NCBI RefSeq assembly: GCF_000184685.1
Contig: NC_014830.1
Location: 3,162,001-3,226,000, forward strand
DNA: 64,000 nucleotides
Reading direction: 5' to 3'
Source: Intrasporangium calvum DSM 43043
GTDB taxonomy: Bacteria > Actinomycetota > Actinomycetes > Actinomycetales > Dermatophilaceae
A program made the translations under genes and the position numbers. The notes under the pieces are model-generated. The model was given only the letters and a program-made list of their open reading frames with translations. It ran no database searches and was not told where the DNA came from. Of the stretch, positions 42,023-51,244 are shown in pieces (positions within the stretch are counted from its first letter, which is position 1; each line of letters starts with the position of its first letter).

Positions 42023-43239
42023 TGGTTGTCCTTTCCGAGGTAGGCGAGCGCCGCGACGACGATCGCCTGGGTGCCCGTGTCGAGCGTGGGTTGGATGAGG
42101 GGGGCGAAGAAGGGTGAGTGGTTCGGTACGCCTCGACCGGCGGGGAAGCCACCGACGCCCCAGTACGTGTACGGAGTGCCGAAGGCATCGGGAAGCCTGC
42201 TGAAGTCCTCGCTGGCAGGGATCCGGCCGAGCGCGACGACCCGCTCCGAACCGAAGTGCTCGCGGAAGGCCTCAGTGACCTTCGCGGTGACGTCTGCATG
42301 GTTGTCGGTCAGCGGGAACTGGTCGTAGTACTCGAACGTCGGTGGCTGCGGCGAACCGGCGGCGTCGCACTCGCCCCGCACGATGCGCTCGACCGCCGCC
42401 ATGACCTGGGCCCGGACGTCGAGGTCGTAGGCGCGGAGGTTGACGAGCAGGGTGGCCCGGTCGGGGATGACGTTGCTCTTCGTGCCTGCCGTGCTCGACC
42501 CGACGGTGACGACGGCGAAGTCGGTCGGTGCCACCTCCCGGGCCACGATGGTCTGCAGGCGCAGGACGATGGAGGCAGCGAGCACGACGGGGTCGACTCC
42601 GAGATGCGGCATCGACCCGTGCGAGCCCTTGCCGAAGACGGTGATCCGGACGCTGTCGCCGGCGGACAGCACCGGACCGGACTGGGTGGCGACGACGCCC
42701 GCCTCGTGGCTGAGGACGTGCTGCCCGAACGCGACGTCCGGACGGGGAACGAGCGAGGTCAGCCCCGCCTCGATCATCGCGCGAGCGCCCTCGGCGTTCT
42801 CCTCGGCGGGTTGGAAGACGGCGATGAAGGTGCCCGACCAGGGCCCGGGCTCCGTGGCGAGCAGCTCGACGGCCCCGAGGAGGCAGGTGACGTGCGCGTC
42901 GTGACCGCACGCGTGCATGAGGCCGACCGTCGCGCCGGAGTCGTCGACCGTCGTCTCGGTCGATGCGTAGGGCAGTCCGGTCTCCTCGGTCACGGGCAGC
43001 CCGTCCATGTCGGCCCGATGGAGGACGACCGGGCCGGTGCCGTTGGTCAGGATGCCGACGACACCGCCCCCAACCTCGACGACCTCGCAGCCGACGGCAC
43101 AGAGACGCTCGGCGATGATCGCGCGGGTCCGCGTCTCGTGCAGACTCAGCTCTGGGTGGGCATGGAGGTCTCGATAGAGGTCCTCCTGCCAGGCTCGGGT
43201 GGCATCGAGGTGACCGAGCACCTGTTCGACCACGGACAT
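42019..43239 (-). CDS. M20-family amidohydrolase (aminoacylase/IAA-amino-acid hydrolase type)
   Basis: A 406-residue metallohydrolase: YRDLHAHPELSLHETRTRAI, the metal ligands in VVLHRADMDGLPVTEETGLP, GLMHACGHDAHVTCLLGAVE, FQPAEENAEGARAMIEAGL, and the dimerisation domain (GKGSHGSMPHLGVDPV). It hydrolyses N-acyl amino acids or similar amides. AAAGGAA precedes ATG 43239. It is co-transcribed with an MFS transporter and divergent from an Lrp regulator. Confidence 0.9.
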   Translation of the reverse strand: MSVVEQVLGHLDATRAWQEDLYRDLHAHPELSLHETRTRAIIAERLCAVGCEVVEVGGGVVGILTNGTGPVVLHRADMDGLPVTEETGLPYASTETTVDDSGATVGLMHACGHDAHVTCLLGAVELLATEPGPWSGTFIAVFQPAEENAEGARAMIEAGLTSLVPRPDVAFGQHVLSHEAGVVATQSGPVLSAGDSVRITVFGKGSHGSMPHLGVDPVVLAASIVLRLQTIVAREVAPTDFAVVTVGSSTAGTKSNVIPDRATLLVNLRAYDLDVRAQVMAAVERIVRGECDAAGSPQPPTFEYYDQFPLTDNHADVTAKVTEAFREHFGSERVVALGRIPASEDFSRLPDAFGTPYTYWGVGGFPAGRGVPNHSPFFAPLIQPTLDTGTQAIVVAALAYLGKDNQ

Positions 43240-43372
43240 GAGCGTTCCTTTCGGTGTGGCGACGCAACGACCCGGGCTGCGATGGATTGGGATGAACCCG
43301 GCGGCCAAAGGCTAGGAAGAGCGCTACGATCGCAACGACCGATGATGAAAAGAGTCCAAAGTCAGGCGCTGG

Positions 43373-44401
43373 ATGACAGATGTGGATCTCGACACGGAGG
43401 ATCGGCGCCTGATCGCCGCTCTTCAGGTGCGGCCGCGTGCGTCCTGGACCGAGCTGGCCTCCGTGCTGGGTCCGAGCGCGGTGACCCTCGCCCGGCGATG
43501 GGCGCGGCTGTCGGAGGCCGGAGCGGCCTGGATCACCGTCGCTCCGAACCTCCAGCCCGGCACGGGTGCGTTGGGGCTCGGTGTCGCGCTGGTCGAGCTG
43601 CGGGTCCCGCCGGGCCAGGTCCTCGCCATCGCCGGCGAGCTGTCCGCGGTGCCGGAGGTGGCGACGATCGACCTCACCTCAGGGGGCCGTGAGCTCGTCC
43701 TGACGGTCATCGCCGGCGACGAGGACTCGCTCGCCCGGCTGCTCCTCGAGCGGCTGCACCCGTTGGGAGTCGTGCTGTCGGTCCACTCGCACCCGGTGAC
43801 CCGGACCTATGTCGACGGCAGCAACTGGCGTCTCCCGGGGCTGGGCGAAGGCGAACGGACCCGCCTCGCTCCACACCTCGCACCGGCCAACCGCGCCCGC
43901 ATCTCGCCGCTCCTCGAGGCCGTCGCGCGTGAGCTGGCCAGGGACGGACGGATCTCTGCGACCGACCTCGCCGAGCGGTTGGAACTGCGGCCCCGCCGAG
44001 CGCGCGCCCTGGTCGCCGAGGTCATCGGCACCCGCCGGCTGCGGTTCCGCACCGAGCTGGCCCGTCGCCACTCGGGCTACCCCCTCTGCACCTGGTACTT
44101 CCTCAAGACGCCAGCGTCCCAGCGGGCCACCGTCGCTTCCCGCATCGCAGCCCTGCAGCAGGCCCGGGCCGTGGTCGCCATGGTCGGCCAGTACGACTTG
44201 GCCGTCGACGTCTGGACCCGGACGCTCGATGACGTGCAGCGGCTCGAGGCGACGATCGAGGAGCGGATGCCCGGCGTGCACATCGCCGACCGCTCACTCG
44301 TCCTGCGCACGGTCAAGCTCATGGGGCGGTTGTTGGACGAGTCAGGATGCGCCAGCGGGTTCGTTCCCCTACCTGCCTACCTCAAGGGCGGGGAGATCTG
44401 A
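43373..44401 (+). CDS. Double-length Lrp/AsnC-family regulator
   Basis: A 342-residue protein made of two Lrp units. The first HTH (residues about 5-55: DTEDRRLIAALQVRPRASWT) is followed by an AsnC-type sensing region. A second HTH occupies about 175-230 (SPLLEAVARELARDGRISAT, DLAERLELRPRRARALVAEV) with a second sensing region ending DERMPGVHIADRSLVLRTVK-like strands. Single-unit Lrp proteins are half this length. Divergent from the M20/MFS operon across 133 bp, it probably controls it in response to the acyl-amino acid or amino acid. Confidence 0.82.
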   Translation: MTDVDLDTEDRRLIAALQVRPRASWTELASVLGPSAVTLARRWARLSEAGAAWITVAPNLQPGTGALGLGVALVELRVPPGQVLAIAGELSAVPEVATIDLTSGGRELVLTVIAGDEDSLARLLLERLHPLGVVLSVHSHPVTRTYVDGSNWRLPGLGEGERTRLAPHLAPANRARISPLLEAVARELARDGRISATDLAERLELRPRRARALVAEVIGTRRLRFRTELARRHSGYPLCTWYFLKTPASQRATVASRIAALQQARAVVAMVGQYDLAVDVWTRTLDDVQRLEATIEERMPGVHIADRSLVLRTVKLMGRLLDESGCASGFVPLPAYLKGGEI

Positions 44402-44843
44402 CCGCGCACCGGTTCGTGCACGGTTGGAACTCGGTGCCGATCCGGCTCGACGAGGACAGCATGACCGACCGGCCGACCTTCGGGCCCGAGGCTGGGTCGG
44501 CGGGACCGGTCTTCGGGTGCGTGGCGCTCGAGATCCAGGCACCGGCGGACGGGTTCCTCGCACTTCCCGGGTGGGGAGGGGCTTCGTCTGGTTCAACGGC
44601 GTGCTGCTCGGCCGGTACTGGGAGGTCGGCCCGCAGGTGACGCTCTACGCTCCGGCGCCGCTGTGGCTCGCCGGGGCGAACGAGGTCGTCGTCCTGGAGG
44701 TGGACCACCCCGGCACGCAGCTGGAGCTGCGGGCCGACCCGACCTGGGTCGCCCCTCCGCCTGAGGTCCAGCACCCGCCGAAAGCCGACAAACGGGTGAT
44801 AGCACCCCAATGCCCCAAACGTGGCTCGGCCACGTTTCAATGA
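44402..44843 (+). pseudogene. GH35 beta-galactosidase, C-terminal remnant
   Basis: The first frame contains FVHGWNSVPIRLDEDS and PVFGCVALEIQAPADGFLAL followed by PGWG. After a 1-base slip in the G-rich stretch near 44578 the reading continues in another frame as GFVWFNGVLLGRYWEVGPQV, then APAPLWLAGANEVVVLEVDH with PGTQLELRADP. This is the beta-sandwich end of GH35 beta-galactosidases. The catalytic domain is absent. Confidence 0.7.
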
Positions 44844-45414
44844 GGTGGTGACTCGAATCGGTGCCAGCGACCTGCCCACCCAGCTCCTGCTGATTCCGGG
44901 GCTGGGGTCGGATCCCTTTGCTGATGCACTCGCGACCCCGCCCCCTCTCGTCGCGGTGCTCATCGCTGTGGCACTGATGAGCTGGGTGGCGGTCACCGCC
45001 TTCGTCCTGGTCCTCACGGTCGCGGCCTTGGTCGCGGCTTCGGCAGCGGCCGTCTTCAGCACGGTCGTCAGCCTGCGTGCGGCGGCAGTGCTCCTGAGGG
45101 TCGGCGCCCTCGCAGCGGCAGCGGCGACACTGGCCATCACGGTCATCGCACTGACGGCGTTCATTGTGCCGGTCGGCTTGGCCTTCGCCAGCGCCGTGGC
45201 CCTGAGCGTCCGCCTCACAGCACGACAGGCCCCCGGTGTCGCTCCCTCAGGCCTGACGCCCCCAGTCACGGCGCCCGCTGCCGCAGCCTACGCGGCGCCG
45301 GCGGCAGCCCCGGAACCGGCAACACTCCCCTCCCCACCCTCAGCGGCGCGAGCCGACACCGCCTCCGCGGCCGGCGCCGGCCGACCGCCGGAGACCCAGC
45401 GCACGGCCGCCTGA
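44821..45414 (+). CDS. Hypothetical Ala-rich membrane protein
   Basis: An open frame of up to 198 residues with several Ala/Val/Leu-rich segments (PLVAVLIAVALMSWVAVTAF, LRVGALAAAAATLAITVIAL) that could span the membrane, and a Pro/Ala-rich tail. Third-position GC is high in this frame. It overlaps the end of the GH35 remnant, no Shine-Dalgarno is clear (GTG 44821, 44845 or 44848), and no family is recognised, so it may be spurious or decaying. Confidence 0.35.
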   Translation: MARPRFNEVVTRIGASDLPTQLLLIPGLGSDPFADALATPPPLVAVLIAVALMSWVAVTAFVLVLTVAALVAASAAAVFSTVVSLRAAAVLLRVGALAAAAATLAITVIALTAFIVPVGLAFASAVALSVRLTARQAPGVAPSGLTPPVTAPAAAAYAAPAAAPEPATLPSPPSAARADTASAAGAGRPPETQRTAA

Positions 45415-45418
45415 GCGG

Positions 45419-45725
45419 CTACTTCACGCTGCCTGCGGTGAGGCCGCCGACGAGGTGCTTCTCGATGATGGCGAAGAGGATGACGACGGGCACCACGGCG
45501 ATGACGGACGCGGCGAACAGCTGGTCCCAGTGCTGCTCGTAGCCGGTCACGTAGGCCCGCATGCCGACGGTGAGCGGCTTGCGGTCGTCGTCGATCATCA
45601 GCGTCAGCGCGAGGGAGGAAGGCGAACCCGACGAGGGCCCCGGCCGCCGCCATGAGGGTCCGCTTCCGACGCCGAGGGGATGAGCCGTATGCCGCTGGGC
45701 TGGCTTGCGCTGGAGCCGTCGTCAT
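45419..45725 (-). pseudogene. Sugar ABC transporter permease (MalG type), internally deleted remnant
   Basis: The minus strand starts MTTAPAQASPAAYGSSPRRR, followed by KRTLMAAAGALVGFAFLP. It then jumps frame into the family's C-terminus: SLALTLMIDDDRKPLTVGMR, YVTGYEQHWDQLFAASVIAV and IIEKHLVGGLTAGSVK. Most of the membrane core is lost. The SPAAYG segment is a family A repeat at 45688-45707. Confidence 0.7.
45688..45707 (+). repeat. Family A repeat within the malG-type remnant
   Basis: GTATGCCGCTGGGCTGGCTT, two bases from consensus, read in frame as SPAAYG on the minus strand. Confidence 0.65.
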
Positions 45726-45842
45726 CGACTCGTCTCCTCTCGCCAGTTGATGATCCGGAGGTGGATGAGGACGACCGCGAGGATGAGGAGGACGTTGAAG
45801 ATCCCGGCCGCGGCCGACATCCCGACGTCCTTCTCCTCGCCG
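45722..45842 (-). pseudogene. Sugar ABC transporter permease (MalF type), C-terminal remnant
   Basis: The minus-strand frame reads EEKDVGMSAAAGIFNVLLIL, then AVVLIHLRIINWREETSR and a stop that overlaps the malG-type ATG (ATGA), the normal malF-malG junction. Everything upstream of about 45842 is gone: the sequence changes abruptly into the aldolase remnant on the other strand. Confidence 0.7.
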
Positions 45843-46189
45843 ACACCGGGGTCGACGCGCTGGCCGTCGCCGTGGGCAGCTCACACGCGATGACCGAGCG
45901 CACCGCCCTGCTCGACACCGACCTCATCGCGGAGCTGCGGGCCGCGGTGCCGGTCCCCCTGGTCCTGCACGGCTCGTCCGGGGTCCCCGACGAGGGCCTC
46001 GTCGCCGCCGTCCGGGCCGGGATGGTCAAGGTCAAGATCGCGACCCACCTCAACCACGTGTTCACCGCGGCCCTGACCGACCGACTCAACGACTCACCGA
46101 CCGTGGACACGCGGAAGTACATCGGAGCCGCCCGGGCCGCCGTCGCCGAGGAGGCTGCCCGTCTCCAGCGGCTCCTCGCCACCCGCTGA
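45842..46189 (+). pseudogene. Class II aldolase (fructose/tagatose-bisphosphate type), C-terminal remnant
   Basis: The frame starts at the break and reads DTGVDALAVAVGSSHAM, PVPLVLHGSSGVPDEGLVAA, RAGMVKVKIATHLNHVFTAA, and ends EEAARLQRLLATR. The HGSSG phosphate loop and the KIN/KIAT-like segment are those of class II aldolases. The N-terminal two thirds, including the catalytic Asp and zinc histidines, are missing, so the piece cannot work. Confidence 0.75.
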
Positions 46190-46222
46190 GGTCACTGTCG
46201 CGGGGGCGGTTTCAAGGGGACC

Positions 46223-46249
46223 GAGCCCAGCGGCATACGGCATCGTCGT
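46223..46249 (-). repeat. Family A repeat copy upstream of the AGE gene
   Basis: GAGCCCAGCGGCATACGGC followed by ATCGTCGT, the same 27-base extended form as in modA. Confidence 0.7.
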
Positions 46250-46294
46250 CGCCAGATGGTGGCAAGCCAGCCCAACGCCCTGAAGGATGACCCC

Positions 46295-47530
46295 ATGGAA
46301 GCGAAGTCCCCCGACTGGTTCGCCCGCCAGGCAGCGGAGCTCGTCGACTTCGCCGCCGGCTCCCGCCATCCCGACGGAGGTTTCGCCTGGCTCGACGACG
46401 CGGGACGGCCCGAGCTGGACCGTCCGGTCGAGCTGTGGGTCACCTGCCGGATGACCCACGTCTTCGGCCTGTCCCTCGCCCTCGGACGACCCGACTCGGC
46501 GGACCTGCTCGACCACGGTGTCACCGCCCTGAGGGACCGCCTGCGCGACGACGTCCACGGAGGTTGGTTTGCCGGGGTCGACCGCGACGGGCCCGCGGAC
46601 GACTCGAAACAGGCCTATGCCCACGCGTTCGTCCTCCTCGCCGCAGCCACGGCAACCCTGGCCGGCCACCCGGACGGCCGGGAGCTCCTCGATGAGGCGA
46701 CCACCGTCTTCGACGAGCGGTTCTGGCGCGCGGAGGACGGCCTCGCGGTGGACGTCTGGGACCGCGCCTGGCGCGACCTCGAGGACTACCGCGGGGTCAA
46801 CGCGAACATGCACACGCTCGAGGCGTTCCTCGCGGTGCACGACGTCACCGGCGAGGGCCGCTGGCTCGACCGGGCCCTGCAGATCGCGACGCGCGTCGTG
46901 CACGGCTTTGCCCGGGACCACGACTGGCGCCTTCCCGAGCACTTCTCGGCCGACTGGAGGGTCCGGCCCGACTACAACCGGAACGACCCCGGACACCCGT
47001 TCCGGCCCTACGGCGTGACGATCGGGCACCTGCTGGAGTGGGCCCGGCTGGCCCTCAACGTGCGCACCGCTCTCGGGGCCACCGCTCCCGCCTGGCTGCT
47101 CCAGGACGCCACCGCCCTCTTCCACACCGCCGTCACCGACGGGTGGTCCGTCGACGGCGCCTCGGGCTTCGTCTACACGACCGACTTCACCGGACGGCCG
47201 GTCGTCAGGCAACGGATGCACTGGGTGCTGGCCGAGGCGCTCAACTGCGCGACAACCCTCGGGCAGGCCACCGGCAACCCGGAGTACGCCACCTGGGCCA
47301 CCTCCTGGTGGGACCACGCCGACCGGTTCTTCATCGACCACGAACGCGGCTCCTGGCTGCACGAGCTGGACCCGACGAACCGGCCCTCGGCCACCGTCTG
47401 GCACGGCAAGCCGGACGTCTACCACGCCTACCAGGCGGCCATCCTGCCGTTGCTGGGCGAGATCTCCTCCTACGCCGGTGGGGTGCGCGACCACACAGAA
47501 GGGGTCATCCATGGCATGCCGAATCAGTGA
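46295..47530 (+). CDS. AGE-family epimerase/isomerase (YihS-like)
   Basis: A 411-residue (alpha/alpha)6-barrel enzyme: ELWVTCRMTHVFGLSLALGR near residue 45, VNANMHTLEAFLAVHDVTG near 170, PYGVTIGHLLEWARLALNV near 235, and the C-terminal WHGKPDVYHAYQAAILPLLG with the catalytic His. Length and these His positions match YihS (aldose-ketose isomerase, sulfoquinovose or mannose) better than classical GlcNAc 2-epimerase. ATG 46295 follows GAAGGA. It may be the last intact gene of the decayed sugar cluster to its left. Confidence 0.85.
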   Translation: MEAKSPDWFARQAAELVDFAAGSRHPDGGFAWLDDAGRPELDRPVELWVTCRMTHVFGLSLALGRPDSADLLDHGVTALRDRLRDDVHGGWFAGVDRDGPADDSKQAYAHAFVLLAAATATLAGHPDGRELLDEATTVFDERFWRAEDGLAVDVWDRAWRDLEDYRGVNANMHTLEAFLAVHDVTGEGRWLDRALQIATRVVHGFARDHDWRLPEHFSADWRVRPDYNRNDPGHPFRPYGVTIGHLLEWARLALNVRTALGATAPAWLLQDATALFHTAVTDGWSVDGASGFVYTTDFTGRPVVRQRMHWVLAEALNCATTLGQATGNPEYATWATSWWDHADRFFIDHERGSWLHELDPTNRPSATVWHGKPDVYHAYQAAILPLLGEISSYAGGVRDHTEGVIHGMPNQ

Positions 47531-47891
47531 GCTCGTGCTGAGCTGTCGCGACCCGGAGCTGCTCGCGCGCTTCTGGTGCGAGGTCCTCGACTTCGTCGTC
47601 CTCGACCGCGAGGAGGACGGCAGCCTCGAGATCGGGCCGCGCGACGGTTTCGGTGGTCCGCAGCCCACGATCATCCTCAGCCGCAACGACGATCCCGTCG
47701 TGGCGAGGTCCCGGCTGCACATCGACGTCAACGCCACGGACCGCGACCAGGACGCCGAACTCGAACGCCTGCTGGCGCTCGGAGCCCGGCCGGCCGACAT
47801 CGGACAGACCGGCGACGAGCCCTGGCACGTCCTCGCCGACCCCGAGGGCAACGAGTTCTGCCTGCTCAGAGCGCGTCTCGACCCGCTCTGA
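47511..47891 (+). CDS. VOC-family (glyoxalase-like) protein
   Basis: A 126-residue protein with the beta-alpha-beta-beta-beta VOC pattern: ACRISELVLSCRDPELLARF, WCEVLDFVVLDREEDGSLEI, RLHIDVNATDRDQDAELERL and WHVLADPEGNEFCLL. Such small proteins bind metal or hydrophobic ligands; the function is open. ATG 47511 has AGAAGGGG upstream and the gene starts 20 bases inside the AGE gene end, so the two are co-transcribed. Confidence 0.85.
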   Translation: MACRISELVLSCRDPELLARFWCEVLDFVVLDREEDGSLEIGPRDGFGGPQPTIILSRNDDPVVARSRLHIDVNATDRDQDAELERLLALGARPADIGQTGDEPWHVLADPEGNEFCLLRARLDPL

Positions 47892-47987
47892 GCCCGGCCC
47901 TGTGGCCGACCTCGGATCTGCGGGTACGTCTTGGGGTGTCAGACCAGGACGTCGTGTCCTGCGTCCTCACCTACGGAAGGCCGGTCA

Positions 47988-50234
47988 ATGAGGTCGTGGC
48001 GCAAGTCCGAGGTTGGCTCCCTCGCCAGGACGTATGCCTGGTTGGTCGTCAAGCTCCGCTGGTTCATCGTCCTGGGCTGGGCGGCGGCCGCCGTCGCGGC
48101 CGCCGTGTCGCTACCGGCGAGCATGCCCAACAGTGACCTGAGTGGTTTCGCCCCACCCAACAGCCGCGCCATCGCGACCGAGACGGCGTCCGCGAAGGCG
48201 TTCGGGTTCCCGGTGCTCTCCCGGACCGTGATCGTGCAACGGTCCGAGGAAGGCCTGTCGCAGGCAGCCCAGGAGCGTCTGGTGCAGCGTGCGCTGGGCG
48301 TGGCCAAGGGGACCCTCGGCGACGTCGGACCCATCGCCGGGGTCTTCCCGGTCGCCAACACGAGAGGCGTGTTCCCGTCGTCGGCGGAGCCGGACACCAC
48401 CGCCCTCACCTACGTCGTCAGCAAGCCGGGTACCAGTTTCAGGCAGGAGGTGGCGGCGGCGGAGGCGTTCGGCAAGCAGTACGTGAACCAACCGGACGAC
48501 CACCTCGTCGGAGTGACCGGGACCATCCCCGCCCAGCTGGCCCAGACGGACATCCTCTACGACCACCTGCCGCTGCTCGAGATCGCCACCCTCGTCGTGG
48601 TCATCGTGATCGTCGCCCTCAAGTTCCGATCGGTGATCGCCCCGCTCGTCGCGTTGCTGACCGCCGCCGCCTCCTACTTCCTCGCCGTCCGGGCGACGAA
48701 CTACGTCGGCGGCTTCGTGCAGGGGGGCGTGCCCGAGGAGCTGAAGCCGCTGGTCCTCGCCCTGGTGCTCGGCATCGTGACGGACTACGCGATCTTCTTC
48801 CTCTCCAGCATGCGCACCACCCTCGACGAGGGCGTGGACCGGCTCAAGGCGGCCCAGACCTCGGCGGCCCAGACCGGTCGGATCGTCCTCGTCGCCGGGG
48901 TCGCGGTCGCAGCCGGCAGCGCGGCGATGCTCGTCGCCGAGTCGCCCTTCTTCCGTGCCTTCGGCCCGGTGCTCTCCGTATCGGTGCTCACCGCCATGGT
49001 CGTGTCCCTGACCCTGCTACCGGCCCTCCTCGCGATCTTCGGCCGCGGCTTGTTCTGGCCGAGCAGCAGCCGGCGGAACAGCACGCGCCCCGTCGCGCGG
49101 GCCGCCGCCCGGGTGCTGACCATCAAGGCCGTGGCCCTGGTCCTGGGAGCGGCCTGCATCGCCGGACTGGCGCTCCTCAGCATGAACATGGAGCGCCTCC
49201 GCCTCGGCGTGTCCTTCGTCGCGGCGCTCCCAGCCGACAGTCCGCCACACATCGCCGCAGAGGCGGCGACCAGCGGCTTCGCGCCCGGAATCGTCGCACC
49301 CACGGAGCTGCTCCTGCAGGGCCGTGACTTCGCCGGCGAACCGGAGAAGCTTGCCCAGCTGGGCCGGGAGCTCGCGCAACAGCCCGGCGTCGCAGGCGTC
49401 CTCGGCCCCGGCTCCCTGCCTGAGGAGGTCGTGAGCGGGGCGCTGCTGACCCGCACCGGCGACGCCGCCCGCTTCATCGTCATCCTCGACCACGACCCGC
49501 TCGGGGCCGTGGCCATCCGCGACCTGGACCAGCTCTCCACCACGGTGCCCGACCTCCTGCAGCGCGTCGGGCTCGACGGGGCGCGCGCCGGCCTGGCCGG
49601 TGACACCGCCGTCGCCAGTGAGCTGGTGGCGGCCACGACCTCCGACCTGCGTCGCATCGCCATCGCCGTGCTCATCGTGAACCTTGTCCTGCTCATGATG
49701 TTCCTTCGTGCCATCGCCGCGCCGGTCCTGCTGCTCGCCTGCAGCGTCCTGGCCCTCACCGCCTCACTCGGAGCGCTGACCTTCGTCTTCCAGGGCCGGT
49801 TCGGCCACGACGGGGTGACCTTCTACGTGCCGTTCGCCGCCTCCGTCCTGCTCCTGTCGCTCGGATCCGACTACAACATCTACGGGGTCGGTCACATCTG
49901 GACCCGCGCGAAGCACACGACGCTGCGTCAGGCCATCGCCGAACGGATGCCCGAGACGTCCGGTGCCATCACCGCAGCGGGCATCACGCTCGCCGCCACC
50001 TTCGGCATGCTCGCCCTGGTTCCCCTGCGCCAGTTCCGCGAGCTGGCGTTCGTCATGGCTCTCGGCGTCCTCCTCGACGCCCTCGTGGTGCGCTCGGTCC
50101 TGGTTCCCGCCGTCCTCGCCCTGCTCGGCCGGTACAGCGCGTGGCCGCGGAAGCTCGAGGGCACCGACGTCGCCCGCCCGCCCGCCCGGCCAGCTCGACC
50201 ACCACAGGTCGAGGAGCCCGAGCCGTCGAGATGA
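47988..50234 (+). CDS. MMPL-family RND transporter
   Basis: A 748-residue transporter with two six-helix halves. Each half carries an SSD-like proton-relay region (TLVVVIVIVALKFRSVIAPL, VLALVLGIVTDYAIFFLSSM; SDYNIYGVGHIWTRAKHTTL, GAITAAGITLAATFGMLALV). The first outer domain lies between helices 1 and 2 and contains LSRTVIVQRSEEGLSQAAQE. The second follows LGAACIAGLALLSMN. GGAAGG lies seven bases before ATG 47988. The family exports lipids or small hydrophobic molecules; the cargo is unknown. The C-terminal tail is Pro/Arg-rich. Confidence 0.9.
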   Translation: MRSWRKSEVGSLARTYAWLVVKLRWFIVLGWAAAAVAAAVSLPASMPNSDLSGFAPPNSRAIATETASAKAFGFPVLSRTVIVQRSEEGLSQAAQERLVQRALGVAKGTLGDVGPIAGVFPVANTRGVFPSSAEPDTTALTYVVSKPGTSFRQEVAAAEAFGKQYVNQPDDHLVGVTGTIPAQLAQTDILYDHLPLLEIATLVVVIVIVALKFRSVIAPLVALLTAAASYFLAVRATNYVGGFVQGGVPEELKPLVLALVLGIVTDYAIFFLSSMRTTLDEGVDRLKAAQTSAAQTGRIVLVAGVAVAAGSAAMLVAESPFFRAFGPVLSVSVLTAMVVSLTLLPALLAIFGRGLFWPSSSRRNSTRPVARAAARVLTIKAVALVLGAACIAGLALLSMNMERLRLGVSFVAALPADSPPHIAAEAATSGFAPGIVAPTELLLQGRDFAGEPEKLAQLGRELAQQPGVAGVLGPGSLPEEVVSGALLTRTGDAARFIVILDHDPLGAVAIRDLDQLSTTVPDLLQRVGLDGARAGLAGDTAVASELVAATTSDLRRIAIAVLIVNLVLLMMFLRAIAAPVLLLACSVLALTASLGALTFVFQGRFGHDGVTFYVPFAASVLLLSLGSDYNIYGVGHIWTRAKHTTLRQAIAERMPETSGAITAAGITLAATFGMLALVPLRQFRELAFVMALGVLLDALVVRSVLVPAVLALLGRYSAWPRKLEGTDVARPPARPARPPQVEEPEPSR

Positions 50235-50280
50235 TGCCGCCCACCTCGCCACCACGGCACCGCGCCGGACCGCTCGACCG

Positions 50281-50297
50281 GGCTCAGCGGCATACGG
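50281..50297 (-). repeat. Family A repeat, partial copy
   Basis: CTCAGCGGCATACGG after the MMPL gene lacks two bases of the consensus (GCCC to C). Confidence 0.45.
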
Positions 50298-50382
50298 CCC
50301 CACCCGAGTTCGCGGACCACGACTGACGGAACGTAGGCTCGGGGTGCCAGCCGGCACCTCATCAGCACGCCGAGGAGGCTCC

Positions 50383-51189
50383 GTGTCTCACCCCCCATCC
50401 CGGATCCGGACGATTCTGCCGACCTCCGGTCGCACCGCCCTCGGCGCGACCCTGGCCGGCGGTGTCCTGACCGGTCTCGCATCGGCCCCCGAGCGGGTGA
50501 GCCGGCTGCTGCGGCGTCGCTTCCCCATGGTTGCCGTGACCGGAATGACCGGGGTCGGCAAGAGCCAGCTCGTGGACCGGTTGACCCGGCGTGCCTCAGG
50601 CGACGGCGTGACCGAGGTGGGCTCTGCGGTCATGGAACGTCGAACCCGGCGCTCGCCTCGGCTCCAGGGCTTCCGCTTCCTCGTGGTGCCGGGCGACAAC
50701 GCGGCGACACGCCTCGGCGCCCTCGACGAGGTCTTCCACGACGAGCCCGTCGACGGCGTGATCCACGTGGTCGCGAACGGTCACGCCACCCCCCGGCGTG
50801 CAGGAGGCACCACGGGCGCAGCGACCGCGACCCGCGAGGCACAGCTCGTCGCCGAGCTGGAGGACTGGACCATCACGTCGCACCGGATCGCCTCCATGGC
50901 GGTTCGGCGTCACAAACCGATCTGGCTCATCATCGCGGTCACCAAGACGGACCTGTACCCGGACGACGTGGACGAGGTGGTGCACTACTACTCGCCGGAC
51001 AGCGGCTCGCCGTTCGGCGACAAGGTCGACGCGCTGCGGGCGCTCGCAGGCGGTGCGAAGCTCTCGATCGACGTCCTGCCGGTGTCCAGCCAGGCCGGCG
51101 ACCGCAAGTCGGCCATCTCGCCGAGGCGTGCCAGCGCCATGCTCGACGCTCTCGCCGTCCGAATGGCTCAGCTGAGCGGCCACGCCTGA
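50383..51189 (+). CDS. P-loop GTPase domain protein
   Basis: A 268-residue protein with a G1 loop VAVTGMTGVGKSQLVDRLTR near residue 48, a G3-like RFLVVPGDNAATRLGALDEV (PGD in place of DxxG), G4 IIAVTKTDLYPDDVDEV with TKTD in place of NKxD, and a G5-like VLPVSSQAGDRKS. The N-terminus has two short hydrophobic stretches (TALGATLAGGVLTGLASAP). GAGGAGG precedes GTG 50383. The role is unknown; similar uncharacterised dynamin-like small GTPases exist in many bacteria. Confidence 0.75.
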   Translation: MSHPPSRIRTILPTSGRTALGATLAGGVLTGLASAPERVSRLLRRRFPMVAVTGMTGVGKSQLVDRLTRRASGDGVTEVGSAVMERRTRRSPRLQGFRFLVVPGDNAATRLGALDEVFHDEPVDGVIHVVANGHATPRRAGGTTGAATATREAQLVAELEDWTITSHRIASMAVRRHKPIWLIIAVTKTDLYPDDVDEVVHYYSPDSGSPFGDKVDALRALAGGAKLSIDVLPVSSQAGDRKSAISPRRASAMLDALAVRMAQLSGHA

Positions 51190-51244
51190 GCGGTCGCCGT
51201 GGCGCGGTCACGCCCGCAACAAGAGACTTGCGACCACAGAAAAG

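Noticed and set aside
44382..45269. Minus-strand Ala/Thr-rich frame opposite the hypothetical membrane protein
   Set aside because: Low-complexity reading with no domain; it spans the GH35 remnant and looks like a shadow frame.
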